Assembly (NCBI GenBank): GCA_044236545.1
Contig: JBIIGI010000004.1
Coordinates: forward strand, 1 to 64,000
Reading direction: 5' to 3'
Source of the DNA: UBA6821 sp044236545
GTDB lineage: Bacteria > Verrucomicrobiota > Verrucomicrobiia > Chthoniobacterales > UBA6821
DNA length: 64,000 bases
This document shows, one piece after another, positions 42,408 to 50,954 of this stretch. The notes below the pieces were generated by a model. The model did not search any database. It was not told where the DNA came from and saw only the letters and a program-made list of their open reading frames with translations. Every line of letters begins with the position of its first letter. Position 1 is the first letter of the stretch. The position numbers and the translations under genes were made by a program.

Positions 42408-43472
42408 TCAGGGTCCGGTAAGAATCCCCTCCGCCGCGGCAAGAAGCTCGCCCGTCGTGTGGGCGGCATGCCACGGCCCGCCACCGTCAGATTCCTTGGG
42501 CAGAATCCAGCATTGACGATCACTGCGGACCCAGGGGCCGTAGGTTCCCTGATGCTGGCCGGAAAAGAGAACAAGTGTCCTGCAATCGAGGGCAGTGGCG
42601 GCGTGCGCGGCCGCGGTGTCGACGGTGAGCACACATCCCGCGCCCGCCAGCAGATCGATGAAATCCTGAAGGTTCGCGGGGATCAACACCCGCGCGTCAT
42701 CCGCCATCCCCGGCGACGCATTTCGTATCCGTACCAGAAAACTTTCCAAGCGCGCCCTCTGCTCCCCGGATCCCGTGAGAAGAAGCTGGGGGAGGAGTCC
42801 CCTCTCCCGGAGGGCGGCGAGGAATTCCACCCATCGTTCGGTCGGAAAATCCTTCCCCTCCCCGTTGGCAAAGGGGGCGCAGACCCAGTAGGGGGATTCA
42901 ATCAGGGATTCCCCCACGGGCTTGAGTTCGGGCCAGATTTCGCGGATACCCACGTCGCGCCCGAGCGCCGCGACAGCAAGCCTCCGGTTGGCCTCAAGTT
43001 CGCGCGGCACGTTCTCCTCCGCATCAGGATATTCCAGAATCTCCGGTCGGAAGATCCGGGTGAAGACCTTCTCGGTCCAGCGGCGCACGGGGCGCCCGTT
43101 GCCCAGTAGGAGATTTTCCACGACGATCCTCTTTTTTGCCGGCGTGCTGTAGAAAAGCACGTTCATGAGATAGTCCCTCATGTGGCGGAGGGAGATCGAG
43201 ACATCAGCCCGGACGCCGCGCAGGGAGCGCCAGGGAAGGAAACAGCGAAGGCAGTTCGCCACAAAGAGATTCAGGAAGATCCGTTTTTTCAGGATCGGGA
43301 GGGCGATCAGGGTCGCCTTTGGAAACTGCCCCCTCACGACCGGTTCGAGAACCGGCAGGACCGAGATGACCAGGTTTTCCTCCCCGAATTCACGCGCCAT
43401 GAGACGCACCGCGCCGGTGGAGATAAAGAAATCCCCGATGCCGTCCGGCTTGAAGAGAAAGCAGCGGGGCAC
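42408..43472 (-). CDS. glycosyltransferase family 9 protein (heptosyltransferase-like)
   Basis: This 354-residue protein has the GT9 layout: the N-terminal FLFKPDGIGDFFISTGAVR motif, the acceptor-side domain, then a GT-B C-terminal half with the PFANGEGKDFPTERWVEFLAAL segment and DTAAAHAATALDCRTLVLFSG donor-binding motif. It probably adds heptose or another sugar to lipopolysaccharide or a related surface glycan. It starts five bases after the SufE gene. Its 3' end lies 17 bases from the tRNA-Asn gene on the other strand. Confidence 0.88.
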   Translation of the reverse strand: MPRCFLFKPDGIGDFFISTGAVRLMAREFGEENLVISVLPVLEPVVRGQFPKATLIALPILKKRIFLNLFVANCLRCFLPWRSLRGVRADVSISLRHMRDYLMNVLFYSTPAKKRIVVENLLLGNGRPVRRWTEKVFTRIFRPEILEYPDAEENVPRELEANRRLAVAALGRDVGIREIWPELKPVGESLIESPYWVCAPFANGEGKDFPTERWVEFLAALRERGLLPQLLLTGSGEQRARLESFLVRIRNASPGMADDARVLIPANLQDFIDLLAGAGCVLTVDTAAAHAATALDCRTLVLFSGQHQGTYGPWVRSDRQCWILPKESDGGGPWHAAHTTGELLAAAEGILTGP

Positions 43473-43477
43473 CGGAA

Positions 43478-43960
43478 TCAGGCGGAGGGTTCCTCCTCCC
43501 CGTCCCGGAGCAAGGCCGAGCGTCGGCGCTGCAGCCAGACCTTGGCAACCCCCTTCATCCGGGTGAGAAGATAGTAGACCGTCTGGCTCCGCAGGCGCAC
43601 CAGTTCGGCACCAACGATCTTGGGCACGAAGTCCGCGGGTATCTCAAGGATCTCCTCCGGCGTGATGCCGTCGAGCCCCTTGCAGAGGATGGAACTCATC
43701 GCCTTGGTCAGGGTCTGCACCTGGGGACCGAGGGTCACCCTGAAATGCGCGCCACCTTGTTCGTCAAGACGGAGGAAAACGGCCACCGTGTCGGTGCACT
43801 CCTCATCCTTGCGGATGTCCTCGAGGTCGAAGGTCTCTCCCTCCTTGGGTTCCTGGGAGCGAGCCTGATCGGCATAGGCGATCAGGGTCTCCCGCTTCTC
43901 CGCATCGGGGAGATCGGAGAAGAGAGCGATGATCGCGTTGAGCTTCGGAGGATAGGACAT
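43478..43960 (-). CDS. SufE family sulfur-acceptor protein
   Basis: This 160-residue protein accepts persulfide sulfur from a SufS-type desulfurase. The acceptor cysteine is C55 in DEECTDTVAVF, where the family usually has GCQSQVW, so its surroundings are divergent. The LTKAMSSILCKGLDGITPEEILEIPADFV segment is typical. The ATG at 43960 is chosen over an extension that overlaps the sulfurtransferase gene. It sits between that gene and the GT9 gene; no sufS is in sight. Confidence 0.85.
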   Translation of the reverse strand: MSYPPKLNAIIALFSDLPDAEKRETLIAYADQARSQEPKEGETFDLEDIRKDEECTDTVAVFLRLDEQGGAHFRVTLGPQVQTLTKAMSSILCKGLDGITPEEILEIPADFVPKIVGAELVRLRSQTVYYLLTRMKGVAKVWLQRRRSALLRDGEEEPSA

Positions 43961-43971
43961 CGCCCGGGGAA

Positions 43972-44835
43972 TCAGACCGATTTTTCGATCGGAGCCCCGA
44001 CGCGGTTGCCCCACTCGGTCCAGGATCCGTCGTAATTGCGGACATTCCCGAAACCGAGGAGATAGTTGAGGACGAACCAGGTGTGGCTGGAGCGTTCCCC
44101 GATGCGGCAGTACGCGATGATTGCGTCGTCGTTTTTCAAGCCGAGATCATCCTGATAGATTTTGCGAAGTTCCGCCGCATTCTTGAACGTGGCGTCGGCA
44201 TTGACGGCTTCCTTCCAGGGGACGCCACGGGCGCCGGGGATGTGTCCCCCGCGCAGGACACCCTCCTGGGGATACTCCGGCATGTGCGTGACCAAACCCT
44301 TGAACTCGCCTGGCGAACGGACATCGATGAGCGGACGACCCGAACGACTCTGCTCCAGCGCATCGGCGTAGAAGGCCCTGATCTCGGCATCGCGGCGCTT
44401 TGCCGGGACGGGATACACCGAGGCCTCGGGATGCGGAACCTCGCGCGTGAGCGGTCGCCCCTCCGCGATCCATTTGTCACGGCCACCATCCATGATCTTC
44501 ACCTTCTCGTGGCCGAAAAGCCGGAATACCCAGAGGGCGTAGCAGGACCACCAGTTGGATTTGTCACCGTAGAAAATGCAGGTCGTCTCCGGAGTAATTC
44601 CGTTCTTCGCGCAGAGCGCGGCAAAGGCCTCCGGTTGGATGTAATCACGGATCGTGTGATCCTGGAGATCGCGCTGCCAATCGATGTGGACGGCACCGGG
44701 AAGGTGTCCCATGTCGTAAAGGAGGACATCCTCGTTGCTCTCGATGAGGAGAAAGTCCTGTTCCCTGAGATGATCCGCGACCCACGCGGTGCTGACCAGT
44801 ACTTCGGGGTGGGCGTAGTTGCTGTCGATGCTCAT
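43972..44835 (-). CDS. thiosulfate/3-mercaptopyruvate sulfurtransferase (tandem rhodanese)
   Basis: This 287-residue protein has two rhodanese domains, the second with catalytic C243 in YCRIGERSSHTWFVL, the CysA/thiosulfate sulfurtransferase type. The ATG at 44835 (MSIDSNYAHPEVLVST) is the usual family start; the open frame adds nine residues. It is followed 11 bases later by the SufE gene, so the pair probably moves sulfane sulfur for Fe-S or cofactor assembly. Confidence 0.92.
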   Translation of the reverse strand: MSIDSNYAHPEVLVSTAWVADHLREQDFLLIESNEDVLLYDMGHLPGAVHIDWQRDLQDHTIRDYIQPEAFAALCAKNGITPETTCIFYGDKSNWWSCYALWVFRLFGHEKVKIMDGGRDKWIAEGRPLTREVPHPEASVYPVPAKRRDAEIRAFYADALEQSRSGRPLIDVRSPGEFKGLVTHMPEYPQEGVLRGGHIPGARGVPWKEAVNADATFKNAAELRKIYQDDLGLKNDDAIIAYCRIGERSSHTWFVLNYLLGFGNVRNYDGSWTEWGNRVGAPIEKSV

Positions 44836-44908
44836 GCACTGGTTGTAATCGGTGGAAGTCACCCGGTCAAACCCGCAGGAATGCCATCGCGAACTGGAGA
44901 AAAAAAAC

Positions 44909-44932
44909 GGGCGCCGAATTTCTTCGGCGCCC
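44909..44932 (-). terminator. rho-independent terminator of the rpmB transcript
   Basis: On the minus strand GGGCGCCGAA, loop GAAA, TTCGGCGCCC is followed by a C-G pair remnant and eight T residues. The stem has 10 bp and lies 32 bases past the stop of the small gene after rpmB. Confidence 0.9.
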
Positions 44933-44964
44933 GCATCTCCTCGGGGAGGAAATTGAAAGTCCGC

Positions 44965-45168
44965 TTACTTCTTCTTCTTGAGAAGGGGAAGGCCGGTGCG
45001 CTCGTTCTCGGAAATCTCGTAACCGGCGGGCAACGCGTCGAGCGCACCCTCCTTGGCCTCTCCTCCGAAATAATAGAGGGTCACTTCCTGACCGCCGCGG
45101 AGTTTCTGAAGGCGATGGTGGAGGAAGTAGGTTTTTCCGCTTTTCTTGCTGACGACGCTGAATGCCAT
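44965..45168 (-). CDS. small conserved hypothetical protein downstream of rpmB
   Basis: This 67-residue protein begins MAFSVVSKKSGKTYFLHHR and ends YEISENERTGLPLLKKKK. I recognise the KSGKTYFLH...LYYFGG...LPxGYEVxENERTGLPLLKKK pattern as one that recurs in several phyla, but know of no assigned function. It is basic and ends in four lysines, has no cysteines, and shares a transcript with ribosomal protein L28, so a ribosome or RNA role is possible but unproven. The terminator follows directly. Confidence 0.8.
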   Translation of the reverse strand: MAFSVVSKKSGKTYFLHHRLQKLRGGQEVTLYYFGGEAKEGALDALPAGYEISENERTGLPLLKKKK

Positions 45169-45203
45169 GGTGTGTTTTCCTTTCGGATGTTGGGGGTTGT
45201 GGT

Positions 45204-45467
45204 TTAGATGAGACCGGCTTTCGAGAGCGTGGCATGAGCCCCGTTCTTCGAAATGGTTTTGAGAGCGCGGGCTGTTGCCTTGACGGTCACGAACTTCTTC
45301 AGTTCGGGCACCCAGATGCGCTTTGTTTTCAAATTGGGATTGAAATAGCGGGGCGTCACGGCGGTGACGTGCATGCCGATGCCGCCCTTCTTCTTGGCGA
45401 GACCCCTGCGATGGATTTTGGAACCGCGCACGGGGCGGGATCCTGTGATGGAGCACTTTCTGGACAT
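45204..45467 (-). CDS. rpmB: 50S ribosomal protein L28
   Basis: This 87-residue protein begins MSRKCSITGSRPVRGSKIHR and contains the family segment RYFNPNLKTKRIWVPELKK, ending KTISKNGAHATLSKAGL. The length is at the long end for L28. The zinc-type CxxC pair is absent. The leader is rich in A and C (AACCCAACCAATTTC) without a Shine-Dalgarno sequence. Confidence 0.96.
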   Translation of the reverse strand: MSRKCSITGSRPVRGSKIHRRGLAKKKGGIGMHVTAVTPRYFNPNLKTKRIWVPELKKFVTVKATARALKTISKNGAHATLSKAGLI

Positions 45468-45537
45468 AAATGAAATTGGTTGGGTTCTGATATCGACAGT
45501 TGAGGGGCCCTCGGTCAAGGATTTTTGGACTTTCTCT

Positions 45538-46275
45538 TCAGAAAGTCCCCAGGACCTCTTCCTGGAGGGCGACGAGTTTCCGGATGCCGCGGCGTCCGTA
45601 TTCCAGCATCCGGGCCAGATGTTCCTCACCGAACACGCTCTCCTCTCCGGAGGCCTGCAGTTCGATGAAATCTAGGTCTCCGGTCATCACGAGATTCAGA
45701 TCCACCTCGGCATCCTTGTCCTCCAGATAATCGAGATCCAGGAGGACCTCCGATCCGACGACACCGACGCTCACCGCGGCGACCCGGCGGGAAACGGGGC
45801 TTTTGGGCAGCTTCCCCTCCCTGACAAGCCCCCGGCAGGCGAGCTCGATGGCGACTCCCGCCCCGGTGATGGCCGCGGTGCGGGTTCCTCCGTCGGCCTG
45901 AAGGACGTCGCAATCGACCCAGAGGGTGCGTGCCCCCAGGGCCTCCAGATCGATTCCCGCCCTCAGGGATCGGCCGATCAGGCGCTGGATCTCGGTGGAG
46001 CGGCCATCGATCTTCCCCCGCGTGCTGTCACGTGATTTTCGGGGCGATGTCGAGTAAGGGAGCATCGAGTACTCCGCTGTAAGCCAGCCCCCCGTGACCC
46101 CCTGTTCTTTCATCCAGCGAGGGACTCCCTCCTCGATGCTGGCCGCGCAGAGAACCTGCGTGCGACCGAATGAGACAAGAACGGAACCCGAGGCCTGGGG
46201 AGCGATTCCGGGAACGAAGGAAATCTCGCGGAGGGCATCCGGAGACCTGTTGGAGGAGCGTTGTCGTGTGTTCAT
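45538..46275 (-). CDS. rph: ribonuclease PH
   Basis: This 245-residue phosphorolytic exoribonuclease trims tRNA 3' ends. Family motifs include GSVLVSFGRTQVLCAAS, the RGKIDGRSTEIQRLIGRSLRA segment, and VDCDVLQADGGTRTAAITGA with the phosphate-binding residues. The ATG at 46275 is chosen since upstream codons overlap the next gene's region and have no match. It lies 70 bases upstream of rpmB on the same strand. Confidence 0.95.
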   Translation of the reverse strand: MNTRQRSSNRSPDALREISFVPGIAPQASGSVLVSFGRTQVLCAASIEEGVPRWMKEQGVTGGWLTAEYSMLPYSTSPRKSRDSTRGKIDGRSTEIQRLIGRSLRAGIDLEALGARTLWVDCDVLQADGGTRTAAITGAGVAIELACRGLVREGKLPKSPVSRRVAAVSVGVVGSEVLLDLDYLEDKDAEVDLNLVMTGDLDFIELQASGEESVFGEEHLARMLEYGRRGIRKLVALQEEVLGTF

Positions 46276-46324
46276 GGTGTTTGTTTGAATCAGTGTGGGC
46301 GGAAAGCGGTGCATCGGCAGGGCT

Positions 46325-48274
46325 TCACATCCCCTGCAATGTAGGAACCGTCGGATTGTCACGGATACTTTGGTGATTGTGAAGCGCCGGGATGACCGAT
46401 TGGCGGACAACCCCCGCCATCCGTTGATCACCCGAGCGCTCGTAGGCCGACGCGGAGGCGCTGGCCGCGTCAATGGCCCGGTCGAAATTTCCGGATTCCG
46501 CGAGCGAGGCGCTCAACGTGAGCAGGAAAAGAGGCGCCTCCCCCCCTGTGGCCGAGACGATGGACTCGGACAAGGCGACGGCTTCAGCACCGTCACGGAC
46601 CCTGTTGTCGGGATGCGTTGCCAGGAGCCATGCGAGGGCGCGATGGTTCTGGAGATCGGCGGGATCGATCCGCATGGCGAGACGGTAGATTCCGGCGGCC
46701 TCGACGGCATCGCCGTTCATTAGCAACACGGCGGCGAGGTTCCGCGCGGCACCTGATGTAGCCCTGACCTGAAGCGACTGTTGAAAGCCCGTGATCGCTT
46801 CCCGACGCCGCCCCATCTTCAGCAGGGTCAATCCGAGGTCGTTATAAGCCTCTGCATTGCTGGGTCGCAGGCGGATGGCCTCCTGAAATTCCAGCAACGC
46901 CTCGGGAAATTTCCCCTGCGCATCGAGCGTGCAGGCATGGTTATGACGGGATTTCCAGCTGGTGGAATTGCTCGCTAGGATAGCCGGAAAAAGCGATTCC
47001 CCCGAGGCCCACTCGGGCAACCGGAGAAGGGTCGCGGCCGTCCAACCCGTCAGCAGCACGAGGGACGTGATTGCGCCGATCCGGGGCGGGGCCTGGCACA
47101 GGGCCATGGAGAGCGCCAGGGACGGTCCGAGCATCGCAAGATAGAGATACCGGTCGCTGACGGTGGAGACGACCTGGAAGTTGAAGGGAATCAGGCCCAG
47201 CGTCGGCAGGACACCGATCACCAGAAGGGCGTAGGGAAGGAGGTAGGGACGGAGAGACTTGCGCACGGCAAGCAGCACCGCGAGGGCCGCAGGAATCAAC
47301 CAACTCCAGAAAAGCGTCCCCGCCTCGAAAAGGGAATTCGGCGAACGGCCGTAATCGGCGCAGAGTCCGCATGGAGGGAGCGGCCAGACGAGCTTCCCGA
47401 AGTAGAACGCCAGGGCATCGCCTGCCACAAGCGGCCTTGCCCAAAGGGGCACCAGGGAACGGGCCAACTCGGCGGCGGGCTGCGCCTTGGAAGTCATCAC
47501 GACCTCGGCAATGGCCATCGCAAACCAGGGGAGGAGCCAGAGGAGAGGCTGGAGCGGGCGTCGGCGCGCGATGAGCACGCATCCCCCGCAAATCAGGGCG
47601 AGCGCCGGAGTCACCACGCTTCCGGGCTTCGATCCCAGCGCAAGGATCAGGCTGAGACCGGCCGCAACACACAGCCACACTCGTCGTATAGGCCTCCCTC
47701 CTTCGTCCAGAAATCCGAGAAACAGTGCGACCGCTCCCAGGGAGAAAGCACCACCCAGCAGATCACGAAGCCCTGAGACCCAGGCAACCGCCTCCACCTG
47801 GATGGGATGCAACGCGAAGGCCAAGGATCCAGCCGCGGCGCAAAAGAGAAGGCGTAATCGAGGGTAGGAATCACCCAAGAGCGCTTCCTGAAGGCGGCGA
47901 AGGATGACGAAGACCATCGCGGTGGAGAGAAGATGCACGGCCAGATTCGCCCCATGGAAGAGCGCCGGATCGATCGGACCAACCGCGACACCCGTTCCTG
48001 CTAGGAGTCGTGAGAGGGCAACCAGTGCGGCCCAGACCGTGTAGGTGACTGGAATGTAGAGTTGCTGGAACGGGCCCGTCCAGAAAAGCAGGACGCTGCC
48101 GGTCGAGAGAGGCGAATAAAGCGGGTTGCGATGGATGTTGGTGTCGTCATCCCAGAAAGGAAGAAACCCGAAGCCGAGCACCCCGGCATACACGGAAGCC
48201 ACGATCAGCAGAAGCCCCGTCAGGAGCGCGGTGGGGAGCCAGCGTGGCAATCCGGGGGGGTCCGGTCTTTTCAT
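46325..48274 (-). CDS. multi-pass membrane protein with C-terminal TPR repeats
   Basis: This 649-residue protein has about ten membrane segments (residues 10-430) with the loop motif WDDDTNIHRNP and later SDRYLYL, the pattern of the TMTC/ArnT-like O-mannosyltransferase-type group, then TPR repeats (about 450-600, e.g. AEAYNDLGLTLLKMGRRREAI). Proteins of this layout are common in Verrucomicrobiota and are thought to be glycosyltransferase-like; the substrate is unknown. The ATG at 48274 overlaps the amidohydrolase stop by four bases, which decides this start over one six codons upstream. Confidence 0.8.
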   Translation of the reverse strand: MKRPDPPGLPRWLPTALLTGLLLIVASVYAGVLGFGFLPFWDDDTNIHRNPLYSPLSTGSVLLFWTGPFQQLYIPVTYTVWAALVALSRLLAGTGVAVGPIDPALFHGANLAVHLLSTAMVFVILRRLQEALLGDSYPRLRLLFCAAAGSLAFALHPIQVEAVAWVSGLRDLLGGAFSLGAVALFLGFLDEGGRPIRRVWLCVAAGLSLILALGSKPGSVVTPALALICGGCVLIARRRPLQPLLWLLPWFAMAIAEVVMTSKAQPAAELARSLVPLWARPLVAGDALAFYFGKLVWPLPPCGLCADYGRSPNSLFEAGTLFWSWLIPAALAVLLAVRKSLRPYLLPYALLVIGVLPTLGLIPFNFQVVSTVSDRYLYLAMLGPSLALSMALCQAPPRIGAITSLVLLTGWTAATLLRLPEWASGESLFPAILASNSTSWKSRHNHACTLDAQGKFPEALLEFQEAIRLRPSNAEAYNDLGLTLLKMGRRREAITGFQQSLQVRATSGAARNLAAVLLMNGDAVEAAGIYRLAMRIDPADLQNHRALAWLLATHPDNRVRDGAEAVALSESIVSATGGEAPLFLLTLSASLAESGNFDRAIDAASASASAYERSGDQRMAGVVRQSVIPALHNHQSIRDNPTVPTLQGM

Positions 48275-49503
48275 GAACGACCGGAGATCCATATCCGCGG
48301 GGGAAACCTGTTGGCGAGAACGCGCTCGGCGGGGCTTCCATCCCCACCCTCGTCGGGAATCGCCAGAAAATCAGCGACGGCACCGGGTGAAAGCTCCCCG
48401 AGCAATCCAGCGTGACCGATGGCGGCCGCCGGCCTGATCGTCGCCATGGCAAGGATTTCAGCGGGATCGAGATCCGGAAAAGAATCCCTCATCGCCCGCA
48501 ACTCGGCGAACATGTTGAGGTCCTGATTGCTGGCAAGACTGTCGGTTCCGAGGAGCACCGGGATGCCGGCGTCGCGGAAAAACCCCAGGTCAAACCGGGG
48601 ACGGCTGAAAAAGGCGTGGGTGCGCGGGCAATGAATGACGGGATAGCTCCCGGCAAGACGGCGCAGAAGACTCCTGTCCTCGCCGTCCAGGAAGTTCATG
48701 TGTACAAGCAGCGATCCCTCGGGAAGAAGTCCATCCGACAGAAGCGCCTGAACGGGGGTGACACCCCGGCAGTCCTCCATCGGACGACCGATCGAGCGGA
48801 GGAAGTCATGGAGAGGGCCATCTCCCCGGGTGAACATCGAGATCTCCTCGTCCGACTCCGCAAGATGGGTGCAGATTGGCAGCGCGTATTTCCCGGCGAA
48901 GATCCGGACGAGATCGTAGAGTTGCCGGGATGCAGTGTAGGGGGCGTGCGGGGAAATGCCCACTCCCCCACTCCCCCCGGGCGCCTGCCCGGAGAAGTTG
49001 ATTGCACCCGCGAGGGCCTCCTCTGAGTTGAGCCGGCTTCGGATATCCATCACCTCCAGGAAGTTGATGACGCGGATCGCGGGCGTTGGGAGGAGGGGTA
49101 TGATTTCGGGAAACGACTCGATGTTGAGGACCGTCGTGCATCCCCACATCCTCAACTCGTCGATCCCCGCAGAAATCGCCGCGAGATAATCCGCCTGATC
49201 CAGGGAGCGCCTGATCGCATTGAGGCGCTGGATCCAGGCGGAGAAGGATTTTTCTCCCGCGAGGGCGCCTCTCATCATCGTGTAATCAAGATGGCAATGG
49301 GCGTTGATGAATCCCGGGAGGAGGATGCACTCCCCCAGATCCTCAATGATCGCGGCGGAATACTCGCGGATGAGATCATTCCACATGCCTATGGCAAGAA
49401 TCTTACCGTCACGGACCGCCACTCCCCCGTCCTCGATCGGCGACCGGATCACCGGCACAACGGTCCGGGCACGGAACAATCGGGTGGCTTCGGGATGAGG
49501 CAT
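48271..49503 (-). CDS. amidohydrolase family protein (TrzN/SsnA/SAH-deaminase-like)
   Basis: This 410-residue enzyme has the metal motif NAHCHLDYT (H69, H71), the HAPYT segment, a histidine in CTHLAESDEE and the aspartate in LLGTDSLASN. This is the cytosine deaminase/S-adenosylhomocysteine deaminase/chlorohydrolase branch. In menaquinone-futalosine organisms the MqnX aminodeoxyfutalosine deaminase belongs here too, and Verrucomicrobiota could use it; I cannot decide. It is translationally coupled to the TPR membrane protein. Confidence 0.85.
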   Translation of the reverse strand: MPHPEATRLFRARTVVPVIRSPIEDGGVAVRDGKILAIGMWNDLIREYSAAIIEDLGECILLPGFINAHCHLDYTMMRGALAGEKSFSAWIQRLNAIRRSLDQADYLAAISAGIDELRMWGCTTVLNIESFPEIIPLLPTPAIRVINFLEVMDIRSRLNSEEALAGAINFSGQAPGGSGGVGISPHAPYTASRQLYDLVRIFAGKYALPICTHLAESDEEISMFTRGDGPLHDFLRSIGRPMEDCRGVTPVQALLSDGLLPEGSLLVHMNFLDGEDRSLLRRLAGSYPVIHCPRTHAFFSRPRFDLGFFRDAGIPVLLGTDSLASNQDLNMFAELRAMRDSFPDLDPAEILAMATIRPAAAIGHAGLLGELSPGAVADFLAIPDEGGDGSPAERVLANRFPPRIWISGRS

Positions 49504-49886
49504 GGAAAGGTTTTAACCCGGATTTTGCAAAGGAACCATGACAACCGCTCCGCAGCGTTCAGCAAGAGTGAGAGTGGCGGTCGGGTTAAAAATTTGAAAC
49601 GTTAAAAGGTTACAAGGGTCTGAAATGGAAACCATGATTCAACTCTTCGGTCCGTACTGCTGCAACGAGTTCTCTGAATTCGCCATCACGATTCTCAGAT
49701 CAGGGCTGTTTTGATCCACTTTGACGCCACTTGCCACCCGGCAAGCGGTGGCGCCCTTTGGGTCCTCCCGCAGTCGCGGGACGGGATCTTCCGCGACTCT
49801 TCCCAGAGCCTTGGTTGTAACGCTTCAACGTTCTAACCTTTTAACATCTTTCTTTGTCCATCCCGCCTCGAAGGCAGATTTTAGAT
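49504..49886. repeat. gene-free stretch with GTTAAAAGGTTACAAGGG-family element
   Basis: The end word TTTTAACCCGGATTTTGCAA (49511-49530) is followed by a left arm at 49598-49619 (AACGTTAAAAGGTTACAAGG) and a right arm at 49815-49845. The spacer of about 195 bases holds a hairpin of GCCACTTGCC-type words (49727-49752: GCCACTTGCC, ACC, CGGCAAGCGGTGGCG nearly paired). No gene is seen. A clear right end word is missing here. Confidence 0.65.
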
Positions 49887-50522
49887 TCACTCCTTCTTCG
49901 GGAGATTGCCTTTGGCAATCGGTCGCGCCGCAGCCACCACCAGGTTGCAGAGTTCCCGGCACAGAAGCGGGATGCGGTCGGGGGGGAGTTCTTCGAGAGA
50001 GAGTTTGGAAACGGGTAGCGAGGTGATCGGATGACCCGGAGCAAGATCCCAGAGGATCGTCCTCAGGCAGCCACCCTCCGAGGTGCAGCAGCGACCGACA
50101 AGTTCCGAGGCCTGATCATCCCTGAGGAGTTGGGTGATCCGGTACATGCCGGTCTGACGATCAAGGGTCTCCCGGAGAGTTGTCGGATGGAGCTTCCCTC
50201 GCAGATGGGAAAGCCAAAGCCCGAGGGCGGAGGGGTAAAAGAATTCGAGGGCGAGTTCCATTCCCTCCAGCGTTCCCACCTCCAGCAGCCACCCACCTTT
50301 GAGATTCGGAGCCGTCTTGAGAGAACGAAAATTCCCCTCGGCATCATAGCGCGCAATCTCCCTTGCATCGGCGGGTGATCCGTAGCGGACAAGATCATCG
50401 CGTCCGGCATCATCGGCATGACGGAGTGTGAAATCAGACTCCATCAGGATCTGGCCAATGCGATTCCTTCCCTCCTCAAGACAGGAGGCCAGTAGAAGGC
50501 GCGGAGTGGCGGGGGCATCCAT
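49887..50522 (-). CDS. cysteine-containing protein, possibly DR2241/CbiX-type Fe-S domain
   Basis: This 211-residue protein has cysteines in GRCCTSEGGCLRTILW (about 143-151) and CRELCNLVVAAAR (about 187-199). The late CREACNLxVAAAR-type motif recalls the 4Fe-4S segment found in DR2241 and at the end of some CbiX-like chelatases; that link is from memory and tentative. It has no signal peptide. It lies 20 bases after atpC and may be read from the ATP synthase operon. Confidence 0.6.
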   Translation of the reverse strand: MDAPATPRLLLASCLEEGRNRIGQILMESDFTLRHADDAGRDDLVRYGSPADAREIARYDAEGNFRSLKTAPNLKGGWLLEVGTLEGMELALEFFYPSALGLWLSHLRGKLHPTTLRETLDRQTGMYRITQLLRDDQASELVGRCCTSEGGCLRTILWDLAPGHPITSLPVSKLSLEELPPDRIPLLCRELCNLVVAAARPIAKGNLPKKE

Positions 50523-50542
50523 TCGAGAACCCCGTGCGGGGA

Positions 50543-50953
50543 TCAGTGCCTGGAGCGACGCTTCACGTGAAGCTGGGCGAGAGAGCGGAGCAACGAAGCC
50601 TGGACAAAGGCTAGTTCCTCACCGGCGAGCGCCTTCTCGTCGATCTCCTTGCGGGCGCGCGCCACGGCTTCCTCGGCGGCCTTCTCGTCGATCTCCGCCT
50701 CCGCGACAGCCATGTCGGTCATCACCGAAACGCGGTCGGGCAGCACCTCGAGGAAACCGCTTCCGACGGCGAGAAAATGCTCGCCTTCGGTGGTCGTGTA
50801 GCGGAGTTCCCCGGGATTGATCTGGGTCATCAGGGGCATGTGATCGGGGAGGATCCCGATCTCACCCTCGACCCCGGGAACAACCACCATCTGGGCCTCG
50901 CCCGAGAAGGTGCGTGCCTCCGGCGTGACGATCTCGAGGTGCAGGGTTGCCAT
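50543..50953 (-). CDS. atpC: ATP synthase epsilon subunit
   Basis: This 136-residue subunit has the beta-sandwich domain (LHLEIVTPEARTFSGEAQMVVVPGVEGEIGILPDHMPLM split across 3-42) and a C-terminal helical pair. The ATG at 50953 follows the atpD stop by one base. It is the last ATP synthase gene in the operon. Confidence 0.95.
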   Translation of the reverse strand: MATLHLEIVTPEARTFSGEAQMVVVPGVEGEIGILPDHMPLMTQINPGELRYTTTEGEHFLAVGSGFLEVLPDRVSVMTDMAVAEAEIDEKAAEEAVARARKEIDEKALAGEELAFVQASLLRSLAQLHVKRRSRH

Positions 50954-50954
50954 C

